From NCBI GenBank assembly GCA_903908495.1, contig CAIVSK010000368.1, positions 1 through 36,089 of the forward strand: a stretch of 36,089 nt of DNA, written 5' to 3'. Shown here in pieces: positions 26,653 through 36,089 of the stretch. The notes beneath the pieces are model-generated. The model ran no database searches and was not told where the DNA came from. It saw only the letters and a program-made list of their open reading frames with translations. Within the stretch, counting starts at the first letter, position 1. Each line of letters starts with the position of its first letter. The stretch comes from Akkermansiaceae bacterium (GTDB lineage Bacteria > Verrucomicrobiota > Verrucomicrobiia > Verrucomicrobiales > Akkermansiaceae). Made by a program: the position numbers and the translations under genes.

Positions 26653-26674
26653 AGGGGGGCATCTTTGTCCCCCT
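26653..26674 (+). terminator. Possible hairpin downstream of sppA
   Basis: The arms AGGGGG (26653-26658) and CCCCCT (26669-26674) pair over 6 bp around a 10-nt loop, about 42 bp after the sppA stop. No T-run follows, so a Rho-independent role is uncertain. Confidence 0.35.
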
Positions 26675-26705
26675 GAGAGAGCCAGGCGCTGTGCATGGGC
26701 CAAAT

Positions 26706-26722
26706 GGCGGCGGGACGCCGCC
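26706..26722. repeat. Palindromic repeat, GGCGGCG-GGA-CGCCGCC
   Basis: A perfect 7-bp stem around a GGA loop, shared in architecture with 32110-32126 (GCCGGCG-GGA-CGCCGGC). Both are between genes. The shared core is GGCGGGACGCC-like, and CTCC follows in both copies. Confidence 0.6.
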
Positions 26723-26793
26723 ACTCCTTGGGAGAGACCCGTCCCGGCGGATTCTGCGCTTGCATCTGGCAGCCGGTCTGCGAGCTTGCCGCC

Positions 26794-28719
26794 ATGCGTG
26801 TGATGGCACTTACAGGTGGAATTGCTTCAGGAAAATCAACGGTTTGCCGCTTGCTTCGCGAGTGCCTGCCCTCGGTCGTCATTTTTGATTGCGATGCGGC
26901 GGTCCGCCGGATGCTCGAGGTCGACCCTGAAATCATCGCCGTGGTGGCCGCCACCTTCGGCCCGTCGGCACTTGACGGCCAAGGCCGGGTGGACCGCCAC
27001 TTCCTGCGCGGCCGGGTATTTGCGGACGATGCGGCCCGCGGCCAGCTCGAAACCATCATTCATCCACGCGTGCTGCAAGAATGTCTTGATTCCCTCCACC
27101 AAGCCGTGCAGAGTGGCGCGACGCTTTTCGTCGCTGACATCCCGCTCTTCTTTGAAAAGGGTCTGGATTTCGGCCAGGAGCAGGTGATTGTGGTCGCCTC
27201 ATCCCGGACCACCCAAATCCAGCGACTCAAGGCACGCAGCGGTTTCGATGAATCCATGATCGAAGCCATTCTCGCGGCGCAACTGCCCACCGCAGAGAAA
27301 ATCCGCCGCTCGGATGTGGTGTTTTGGAACGAGGGTCCGCCCGTGGTTCTCAAGGCCCAAATCCGCCGTTTTTCCCAATCCCATCTCATGACCCTCCCCA
27401 ACGCCTCCGAAGTCTCGGACCCGAACAACCCGCCCACCGCCGTGGTGGATTACCCATCGATTCCGGTTTCAATTGATGTCAACCAATTCCGCCTCAAATC
27501 CCTCGTCGAACTCCAGACGCTGGCGGAGACGATTCCCGCCCGCATCCCCGGCGGCTTGGCAAAGAGCCAATTGGTTTACGAATTGCTCTGCTTCTATGCC
27601 CGCGAAGGCACAGGGCTCATCTGCGAGGGCATTCTCGAGTTGTCCAAGGACGCCTTTGCCATGCTGCGCGACCCGCAGCGCAGTTTCCGCCCCAGTCAGG
27701 ACGACATTCATCTGGCCGCCAGCCTGGTGCGCGACCACGGCTTGCGCGTCGGCCAGCGCATCAAAGTGCGGGCCCGCGCCCCCCGTGAGCGGGACAAGTA
27801 TCTGATGGCCGTGGAGATTGTTGAGATTGAAGGGATTGCGGCGGCCGAGTACCGTGCGCCGAAGGAATTCGACAGCCTCACGCCCTTGTTTCCCAATGAG
27901 CGAATCCATTTGGAAGGCGATGGCCCGGATTTCCTCGGCGTGCGCGTCATCGACCTGATCGCGCCGCTCGGCAAGGGCCAGCGCGGCATCATCGTGGCCC
28001 CCCCGCGGGGCGGCAAGACCATCCTCCTCAAGCAAATCGCCCGCTCGATCCGCCTCAACCATCCAGATATGGAGTTGATCATTCTGTTGCTTGACGAGCG
28101 CCCCGAGGAAGTCACCGATTTCGAGGAAACCGTCGGCGCGGATGTCTACTCGTCCACCTTCGACGAAGCCCCCCGCCGCCACGCCCAAGTCGCCGACATC
28201 GTCATCGAACGCGCCAAACGCCTGGTGGAACGCGGCAAAGACGTGATTCTTTTGTTGGACAGCCTCACCCGCCTCGCCCGCGGTCACAACTCGGCAATGC
28301 AAGGCGGGCCGATCGGTTCGGGCGGAGTCAGCCCCGCCGCCCTGCAAAAGAGCCGCAAGTTTTTCGCCACCGCCCGCAACGTGGAGGAAGGCGGCTCGCT
28401 GACCATCCTAGCCACCGCGCTGATCGAAACCGAGAGCCGGATGGACGACGTGGTGTTTGAGGAGTTCAAAGGCACCGGCAACATGGAAGTGCGCCTCGAT
28501 CGCGAACTCGCCGAGCGGCGCGTCTTCCCCGCCATTCACATCCCCCAGTCCGGCACCCGCAACGATGACCGGCTCTATCATCCCGACGAATTCCTCCGCG
28601 TCGTGGACATCCGCAAGCAACTCGCCCAACTGCCCATCGGCGACGCCATCTCCACCCTTCTAACCAACCTGCGGGCCACCAAGACCAACACCGAGTTGCT
28701 CATGCGTGGCATGCGCTAA
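26794..28719 (+). CDS. coaE-rho: Dephospho-CoA kinase fused to transcription termination factor Rho
   Basis: A single 641-aa frame holds two enzymes. Residues 1-198 are CoaE, the last step of CoA synthesis: P-loop GGIASGKST (8-16), FDCDAAVRRM, and the helical lid region RSDVVFWNEGP. Residues 199-641 are Rho: an N-terminal RHO-N/RNA-binding area (ARIPGGLAKSQLVYELLCFY; ASLVRDHGLRVGQRIKVRA), Walker A APPRGGKT at 402-409, LLLDERPEEVTDFEE, Walker B ILLLDSLTRLARGHN, and the Rho-specific EEFKGTGNMEVRLDRELAER. There is no stop between the parts; residue 199 is a Met (ATG at 27388), so Rho might also start alone, but no Shine-Dalgarno is seen there. The whole-frame start is ATG 26794 before RVMALTGG. 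Both activities are cytoplasmic. Confidence 0.94.
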   Translation: MRVMALTGGIASGKSTVCRLLRECLPSVVIFDCDAAVRRMLEVDPEIIAVVAATFGPSALDGQGRVDRHFLRGRVFADDAARGQLETIIHPRVLQECLDSLHQAVQSGATLFVADIPLFFEKGLDFGQEQVIVVASSRTTQIQRLKARSGFDESMIEAILAAQLPTAEKIRRSDVVFWNEGPPVVLKAQIRRFSQSHLMTLPNASEVSDPNNPPTAVVDYPSIPVSIDVNQFRLKSLVELQTLAETIPARIPGGLAKSQLVYELLCFYAREGTGLICEGILELSKDAFAMLRDPQRSFRPSQDDIHLAASLVRDHGLRVGQRIKVRARAPRERDKYLMAVEIVEIEGIAAAEYRAPKEFDSLTPLFPNERIHLEGDGPDFLGVRVIDLIAPLGKGQRGIIVAPPRGGKTILLKQIARSIRLNHPDMELIILLLDERPEEVTDFEETVGADVYSSTFDEAPRRHAQVADIVIERAKRLVERGKDVILLLDSLTRLARGHNSAMQGGPIGSGGVSPAALQKSRKFFATARNVEEGGSLTILATALIETESRMDDVVFEEFKGTGNMEVRLDRELAERRVFPAIHIPQSGTRNDDRLYHPDEFLRVVDIRKQLAQLPIGDAISTLLTNLRATKTNTELLMRGMR

Positions 28720-28938
28720 TTCCCGAAATGCGTTGCGATAGCGGTTCATGATGCTCCCTGCGACCTGCATTTTCTCCTCAAACCCCGGCCGTTCCGGCGT
28801 GATGCGCAGCCAACCCTCCGCTGCGGGAGTCAGAAACAACACGTCGCCCTCGCTGACTTTGAGGGTCTGTAGCGCCTCCTCGGGCAGCACCATGCCAAGC
28901 GAATTGCCAATTTAGCGGACTTCGGTTTGGATGGGCAT
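28660..28938 (-). pseudogene. AbrB/MazE-type antitoxin relic
   Basis: From the ATG at 28938 the frame reads MPIQTEVR, then TAA (28912-28914), then [20 protein letters not shown], then EGDVLFLTP, and later FEEKMQVAGSIMNRYRNAFR. Family members read V-R-K-I-G-N-S-x-G at this spot, so the stop replaces a Lys codon (AAA to TAA). An internal ATG at 28893 could restart a fragment lacking the first strand. The normal end (after about FRELA) is also lost: the frame continues antisense into the rho stop. No toxin gene is beside it. Confidence 0.7.
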
Positions 28939-29120
28939 GGAATAACCGTCGTTGCCACGCGGGGCTTGTCAAGCAACGATGCGGCCTCTCGCGAAAATTC
29001 CCTAGCTGGTGGCTTGACATTATCGGTCTTGATGCTAGCCTCCGGCCCCGGCCGGTTCGGGAGGAGAGTATTTTCCACCGCACGGCACTTACTTACTCAT
29101 CCCCAGATCCTAACAACACG
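28720..29120. other. Intergenic region with antitoxin relic and ppdK promoter
   Basis: 401 bp. It contains most of the antitoxin relic, then 28940-29120 with a possible promoter at 29014-29041. No other gene was seen. Confidence 0.5.
29014..29041 (+). promoter_or_regulatory. Possible sigma-70-type promoter for ppdK
   Basis: A perfect TTGACA at 29014-29019, a 16-nt spacer, then TAGCCT at 29036-29041 (matching the key first, second and last positions of TATAAT). It lies 80 bp ahead of the ppdK ATG. Chance matches are possible. Confidence 0.4.
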
Positions 29121-31988
<2,868 letters not shown>

Positions 31989-32041
31989 CCCCCCCATCCA
32001 ACCTGCCGGCGGCCCTCGGGTCACCGGCCCGTTCCACTCCC

Positions 32042-32080
32042 AAGCCGTCCCGCGATCCCGCGGGGCGGCTTGTTGCGTTT
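32042..32080 (+). terminator. Strong hairpin terminator after ppdK
   Basis: Arms 32042-32054 and 32059-32071 pair along 13 bp with one G-T pair, around the loop atcc, followed by tgttgcgttt. The stem is long and GC-rich; the tail is only partly T-rich. It lies about 54 bp after the ppdK stop. Confidence 0.7.
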
Positions 32081-32109
32081 ACGGCACTTGCGGCAGGATG
32101 CCGCAACCT

Positions 32110-32126
32110 GCCGGCGGGACGCCGGC
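32110..32126. repeat. Palindromic repeat, GCCGGCG-GGA-CGCCGGC
   Basis: A perfect 7-bp stem with GGA loop, the second copy of the element at 26706-26722. Confidence 0.6.
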
Positions 32127-32208
32127 GCTCCCCGTCTCCCCGAGCGAATCATCCTCCATCCGCAGTGACGGGTGGCTGCAGGTCTTCAAGTGACTATCGG
32201 AAGAGCTT

Positions 32209-32225
32209 GACATCTTCCCGATGTC
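32209..32225. promoter_or_regulatory. Inverted repeat GACATC-TTCCC-GATGTC
   Basis: A perfect 6-bp inverted repeat with a 5-nt spacer, 207 bp upstream of the GH43-like start. It overlaps a TTGACA (32207-32212). It could be an operator or a small hairpin; nothing further supports a role. Confidence 0.3.
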
Positions 32226-32432
32226 TGTGTGACCTCTCCGCATGGCCACCAAGCAAGCTTCGCAGCGATTCATCCGCCTGCGGGTCATGCGCTGGTGGCT
32301 TGGCTTCGTGAGGCAATTGACCGGGGTCAGCAACCCCTGATACCCGCCCTCCGGCTATACAACCGGTTCTTCAACGGCCTCACCCCAAAAGCAATTTCTT
32401 AGCAGTCGTAAATCCCTAGCAATTATAGATCC

Positions 32433-34874
32433 ATGAAAAAATTAATGTCGGCATTATCGATCACATTCCTGCTGTTGGCGCTCCGCCTTGCCTTTGAAAC
32501 GTCGTTCGCCTCCCCGGCCTCGGCCACCGGAGGCGAGACCGCCGCCGCTTGGGACGCGGTGGGCAACTTCAACCCGGTGGTGCCCGGCTACTTCGCTGAC
32601 CCGACGCTGAAGAAGTTCGGGGACACCTATTACCTCTACACCTCCACCGACGGTATCGGCGCGTGCGAGGGCTGGACCCAGGTCTGGATCTCCAAGGATA
32701 TGGTCAACTGGGTCAACCACAAGTTGAACTGGAACCCGAACGACAAAAACTGGGCACCGGACTGCATGGAGAAAAACGGGAAATACTACCTTTTCTACAA
32801 CTTCCCATGCATGACTTTCGCGGCCGAAGGCGACAGCCCTGTCGGGCCTTGGAGACCTTATGGAAAGACCCCCCTCGTCCCGGACAAGTTCGTCCCTCCA
32901 GTCATCACGCTCGATTTCCAGAGCTTTCAGGACGACGACGGCGCGACCTACGGCTACTTCACGACCTGGGCCGGCAATAACGACGCCGGAACGGGGTGGG
33001 TCAAGTTCAACGACGACATGAAGACCTTCGAGAGCAAGGGCCGCATTCCCTATCACGAGCTGCAGGGCATCATGGAAGGCCCCTTCATGCTCAAGCGCAA
33101 AGGGAAGTACTACATGATGTACTCGAACGCCTCCTGCCACGATGAAACCTACAACGTCCGCTACTCGATCAACAAAACCGGCCCCACGGCCGCCACCGGG
33201 TGGATCTACGGCCAGAACAACCCGATCCTCTCGTCCGACGTGCCGCGCAATATCCACGGCACCGGCCACCACAGCGTGCTGCAGGAAAACGATAACTATT
33301 TCATGATCTACCACCGGCACGACATCTGGGTCTCGGCCGGGGGGCTCACAAGGCAGACCTGCATCGACCGCATGAACTTCAGCGCCGACGACCAGATAGA
33401 AAAGGTCATCCCCACACACCAGGGCGTCGGCTACTTCGGTGCCAACCAGAACAAGTTTCCCAACCTCGCCCGGGGGGCCTCGGTCGTCGCGTCCTCGAAC
33501 GAAGGAACCTACTTCCCGCGCTACGCTACCGACGACAACAACGCCACGCTCTGGCGCGCTGGAGCCGGGAAGATGAATGAGTGGATCGAGATCGACATGG
33601 GGAGCGTTCAGAAAGTCCGGCGCACCCATCTGCAGTTCGAGTATCCCGAACACGTCTATCAGTACGTCATCAAATACTCGACCGACAAAACGGCCTGGAA
33701 GGTTTTCGCCGACAAGCGGTCGAACCAGAAGCCCGGCTGTCCGATGGTCGACGACAACGACGTGGAGGCGCGTTACTTCCGCGTGACCATCACCAACATG
33801 GAGCCGATCAAGAACGTCGGACGGCGCGCGGGCATCTGGAACTTCAAGGCCTTCAGCGGCATCGACCCGAACTACGAGGCCCTGATCAAGAAGTACGTCA
33901 ACGCGGACCTCAATCCGCCCCTGCCACCGCTGCTGATCGAGGCCGGCGCCGGCTACGGCGGAACCGTCAGCCCCTCGGGAATGAAGGACGCCTGGCCCAA
34001 AAGCGATCATGTCTTCACCATCACGGCGAATTCCGGCTTCGCGATCGAGGACGTGATCGTGGACGGCAAGAGCGTGGGTGCCGTTGCCTCATATTCGTTT
34101 GCAAAGATCGACGACAGCCACCAGATTTTCGCCCGCTTCAAAAGCAAAAACAAGGAGACCGGCAGCGTCCCCCGAACGGACGACCTGCTCTTCTCGTGCC
34201 TTGCCGAGGATTTGCCGGAAGGAGACAAAATCGCCTCCTGGCCAACGCAGTTTCCCAAGGGCGGATCGCTCGCTCCAATGTCCAACCCGACCGTGACGCG
34301 CATCGACGGCCGGAAGTTCGCTTGCATCAACGCGCCGGAAGGCAACGGATTCCGATTTGGCTCCGCTCGCACGGCGGACATCGCCTGCAACGGGTTCACG
34401 ATGGTGGCCGCCGTGCGCCATCGCCGTCACAGCGCACGTGACGCCTGGGACTCGGTGGTCGACATCTTCTATGACCGTCTGCAGCTCGGCGTCTGCAACT
34501 GGAACGGCGCGGTGTACGTCCGCCGCAACGGCCGAGCCCAGACCAGCGACTTCGCGCTTGCCGACGGACAGATCGCCGTCCTCAGCCTCGTCGTCAAGCC
34601 CGACGGGACTTGGAAGGCCTTCGCCGACCACCGGGAAATCATGGCCAGCGATTCCGCCGATCAGATGACGAAGCTCGTGCCCGGCGTTGTCGGCGGCTAC
34701 GGGCGCTGCATCAACCTCGGCCGCAACGAGCCGGACGCGTGGTCGACCTTCAACGGCGAAATCGGTGACGTCTTTCTCTACAAGACAGCATTGAGCGACG
34801 CCGAACGCAAGGAACTCGTGAGCTTCGTCGCGGCGAAGCTGGTTGGCGGCGTCAAGCCCAATGCGGCCAAATAG
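32433..34874 (+). CDS. Secreted GH43-like glycoside hydrolase with discoidin domain
   Basis: An 813-aa exported protein. Signal peptide: MKKLMSALSITFLLLALRLA. The five-bladed propeller (about 45-330) resembles GH43: the likely base is D56 (GYFADPTLKKFGDTYYLY), the pKa-modulating Asp may be D161 (VITLDFQSFQDDDG), and the likely acid is E215 (GIMEGPFMLKRKGKYYMMYS). A discoidin/F5-8C domain lies at about 343-490 (NEWIEIDMGSVQKVRR). At about 505-570 is a small beta domain with a GFAIEDVIVDGKSVG block like InlB/Listeria-type repeats. The end (about 585-800) looks LamG-like (NGEIGDVFLYKTALSDAERK). GH43 enzymes attack arabinan, xylan or related glycans; the substrate here is unknown. No Shine-Dalgarno at ATG 32433. 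Confidence 0.85.
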   Translation: MKKLMSALSITFLLLALRLAFETSFASPASATGGETAAAWDAVGNFNPVVPGYFADPTLKKFGDTYYLYTSTDGIGACEGWTQVWISKDMVNWVNHKLNWNPNDKNWAPDCMEKNGKYYLFYNFPCMTFAAEGDSPVGPWRPYGKTPLVPDKFVPPVITLDFQSFQDDDGATYGYFTTWAGNNDAGTGWVKFNDDMKTFESKGRIPYHELQGIMEGPFMLKRKGKYYMMYSNASCHDETYNVRYSINKTGPTAATGWIYGQNNPILSSDVPRNIHGTGHHSVLQENDNYFMIYHRHDIWVSAGGLTRQTCIDRMNFSADDQIEKVIPTHQGVGYFGANQNKFPNLARGASVVASSNEGTYFPRYATDDNNATLWRAGAGKMNEWIEIDMGSVQKVRRTHLQFEYPEHVYQYVIKYSTDKTAWKVFADKRSNQKPGCPMVDDNDVEARYFRVTITNMEPIKNVGRRAGIWNFKAFSGIDPNYEALIKKYVNADLNPPLPPLLIEAGAGYGGTVSPSGMKDAWPKSDHVFTITANSGFAIEDVIVDGKSVGAVASYSFAKIDDSHQIFARFKSKNKETGSVPRTDDLLFSCLAEDLPEGDKIASWPTQFPKGGSLAPMSNPTVTRIDGRKFACINAPEGNGFRFGSARTADIACNGFTMVAAVRHRRHSARDAWDSVVDIFYDRLQLGVCNWNGAVYVRRNGRAQTSDFALADGQIAVLSLVVKPDGTWKAFADHREIMASDSADQMTKLVPGVVGGYGRCINLGRNEPDAWSTFNGEIGDVFLYKTALSDAERKELVSFVAAKLVGGVKPNAAK

Positions 34875-34940
34875 CTGGGACGCCAGCGCCTGAAGCAACC
34901 CCTTTTGTCCCGGTCCGGCCAGGGGCTCTTTCAACGACCT

Positions 34941-35357
34941 TTACCGAGCTGAGTTCAATGCTAGCAGGGTGTTCAACTGATTGAAGCGGATTTGTGCCAA
35001 GTAGTAGATCCGGCCGATATTGGTCATGAACGCCAATGCGCAGGCACAACCTAACAGGCAAAGGGTCCGTGCCGCCGTCATGCGCTGGAGCTCAGCGAAA
35101 AACCAGGTCGCCATCAGGAAACTCTGAGTCTTCTGCCAGCGCCGGGCCATGAGCCACACCGCCGCCGGCGGCACAACCCAACCGTAGCCGTAAAGGTCCC
35201 CCTGGCCCCACACGCTGGAGGACGCGATCATGGCCGGCACCCACACACTCACCAGCCCCACCAGTGGCAGCCAGTCATGGCGGGTTGCAGCGCATGGGGC
35301 GGGGGCATGTAACGGGGGGTAAAGGCCGGGGGGGGCGAGGTGACTTGGGGCGCTCAT
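34941..35357 (-). CDS. Truncated exosortase-like membrane protein
   Basis: A 138-aa protein with several hydrophobic helices (WLPLVGLVSVWVPAMIASSS, ARTLCLLGCACALAFMT). The segment DLYGYGWVVPPAAVWLMARRW closely resembles the N-terminal Y-x-Y-G-W-x-V-P...RRW block of exosortases (EpsH/XrtA-type), multi-pass enzymes that process PEP-CTERM proteins. The catalytic Cys/Arg/His half, further C-terminal in the family, is missing: the frame stops at 34941 after NTLLALNSAR. It is therefore a truncated gene or relic; no PEP-CTERM protein was seen in the window. Another small membrane protein cannot be excluded. Confidence 0.5.
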   Translation of the reverse strand: MSAPSHLAPPGLYPPLHAPAPCAATRHDWLPLVGLVSVWVPAMIASSSVWGQGDLYGYGWVVPPAAVWLMARRWQKTQSFLMATWFFAELQRMTAARTLCLLGCACALAFMTNIGRIYYLAQIRFNQLNTLLALNSAR

Positions 35358-35466
35358 TGCAAACCCGAAGCATGCCGCGCAGCGGGGCTTGCGAGCAACC
35401 CACCAACTCCTTCAAATCCACTCATCAATTCCGACGTCGCAACACCGGCCAAATGCCGCCCGGATT

Positions 35467-36089
35467 TCAAGATTGCAGGGCTCGGGCCGCATCCATCAAA
35501 GCATGGAGGCTGTCGTAGTCGTATGACTCCACCAAGCTCCGCATGTCGTCCGCCAGCGCGGATCGCTCGAGAGCGACGGCCGCGAGAGCCTCCTGCATGC
35601 CCTTGACGTGACCACGATCGAGTGCCCGTTTAAACCGCTGGCGCAGGGCCTCCGGGAGGGCGGCGAAATCGGCGACTGACGGCAGTCCATCGGCAGCTTG
35701 CGGTTGGGTTTCCGCAGTCTCGTATTCAAAGCGAACGCCGAGAATGCGGCCGATTTCGCTGAAAAGAGCGGCGCGGTTCACCGGTTTGGCAATAAAGCCA
35801 TCCGCACCGGCGGCCAGCGCGAGGGCCCGCTCCTCCGAGAACCCGGATGCGGTCACCACCAGCACCGGCGGTGCGTCGCCTCCGGGCAACTCGTGGAGGC
35901 GGCTGATCGTCTCGTAGCCATCCATGTCCGGCATGCGCTTGTCCATCAGCACCAGATTCACGCGCGGACTCCGCGCCAGTCGGGCCAGGGCGGCGGCACC
36001 AGACCTGGCCACCTCGGGGGCGAATCCGGCGGCCCCCAGCATCATCGAGAGCATTTCGGTGTTGGTGCTGTCATCATCCACCACCAGCA
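35467..36089 (-). CDS. Hybrid sensor kinase, C-terminal receiver part, runs off right edge
   Basis: The frame is open across the right edge (LVVDDDSTNTEMLSMML...), so only the last 207 residues are seen. It has a response-regulator receiver domain: the acidic pair near the start (VVDDDS), phosphoacceptor Asp in VLMDKRMPDMDG (codon 35943-35945), the T in VVTASG, and Lys in FIAKPVNRAALF. After it, about 130-205, is a helical end (LPEALRQRFKRALDRGHVKG, then SLVESYDYDSLHALM) typical of the C-terminus of hybrid histidine kinases. The sensor and kinase domains should lie right of the window. A stand-alone regulator is possible but less likely. Confidence 0.8.
   Translation of the reverse strand, partial: LVVDDDSTNTEMLSMMLGAAGFAPEVARSGAAALARLARSPRVNLVLMDKRMPDMDGYETISRLHELPGGDAPPVLVVTASGFSEERALALAAGADGFIAKPVNRAALFSEIGRILGVRFEYETAETQPQAADGLPSVADFAALPEALRQRFKRALDRGHVKGMQEALAAVALERSALADDMRSLVESYDYDSLHALMDAARALQS

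Larger units (their letters stand above)
31989..32432. other. Intergenic region between ppdK and the GH43-like gene
   Basis: 444 bp. It holds a terminator (32042-32080), a palindromic repeat (32110-32126), an inverted repeat (32209-32225) and a doubtful 32-codon frame (32242-32340). Otherwise empty. Confidence 0.5.

Noticed and set aside
32242-32340. A 32-codon plus-strand frame beginning MATKQASQRF
   Set aside because: Short, no ribosome-binding site, no recognised family; could be chance or a relic, so not listed as a gene.
32454-34010. Minus-strand frame of 518 codons
   Set aside because: Antisense to the GH43-like gene, low-complexity Val/Gly/Asp composition.

Overview
The window is GC-rich and most resembles Verrucomicrobiota (PVC group). 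This rests on gene content rather than a marker-gene tree: a DUF6807/PmoA-like protein, an exosortase-like membrane protein, a secreted GH43-type glycosidase and a large cytoplasmic discoidin/six-hairpin glycosidase, a dephospho-CoA kinase joined in one frame to Rho, and few recognisable Shine-Dalgarno sites. No rRNA, tRNA or CRISPR array was seen, and no intact insertion sequence.

Layout, left to right. 1-1627 (-): C-terminal part of an RHS/YD-repeat protein running off the left edge, with a disrupted 5' end. 2101-3945: a secreted protein of unknown function, divergent from an alpha/beta-hydrolase whose nucleophile serine is alanine. 4057-7506 (-): metG, then a PpiD/SurA-type periplasmic chaperone. 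7762-12674 (+): a compact four-gene locus with a WXG100-like protein, a helical protein, a second WXG100-like protein and a 1293-aa two-TM FtsK/EssC-type ATPase; this looks like a minimal type VII secretion-like system in a probably diderm bacterium. 12894-14930: an AIPR-family phage-defence gene followed by the debris of a GHKL-ATPase gene. 14999-15961 (-): DUF6807 protein. 16321-21703 (+): thrB, thrC and a 1018-aa glycosidase-like protein, probably one transcript. 21737-24439 (-): a deleted Rpn-nuclease relic, an SbmA/YddA-type ABC protein with a non-canonical nucleotide-binding domain, and engB. 24794-28719 (+): sppA and the coaE-rho fusion. 28660-28938 (-): a nonsense-mutated AbrB/MazE antitoxin relic. 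29121-31988 (+): pyruvate phosphate dikinase with a histone-H1-like N-terminal tail, followed by a strong hairpin terminator. 32433-34874 (+): secreted GH43-like multidomain protein. 34941-36089 (-): a truncated exosortase-like membrane protein and the C-terminal end of a hybrid sensor kinase that runs off the right edge.

Housekeeping genes (metG, ppiD-like, thrBC, engB, sppA, coaE-rho, ppdK) form the backbone. The accessory parts are the type VII-like locus, the decayed defence segment around AIPR, the glycosidases and several gene relics (RHS 5' end, GHKL ATPase, Rpn, antitoxin, exosortase). Short palindromic and tandem repeats recur between genes.

The candidate undescribed system is the type VII-like locus. 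Its two small proteins share the same W-x-D-x5-F spacing, and the ATPase combines a coiled-coil N-terminus, two membrane helices and three ATPase-like domains of which only the middle one keeps a canonical P-loop. Other unusual molecules are the ABC protein that has lost every catalytic nucleotide-binding motif, the coaE-rho fusion and the tailed dikinase.
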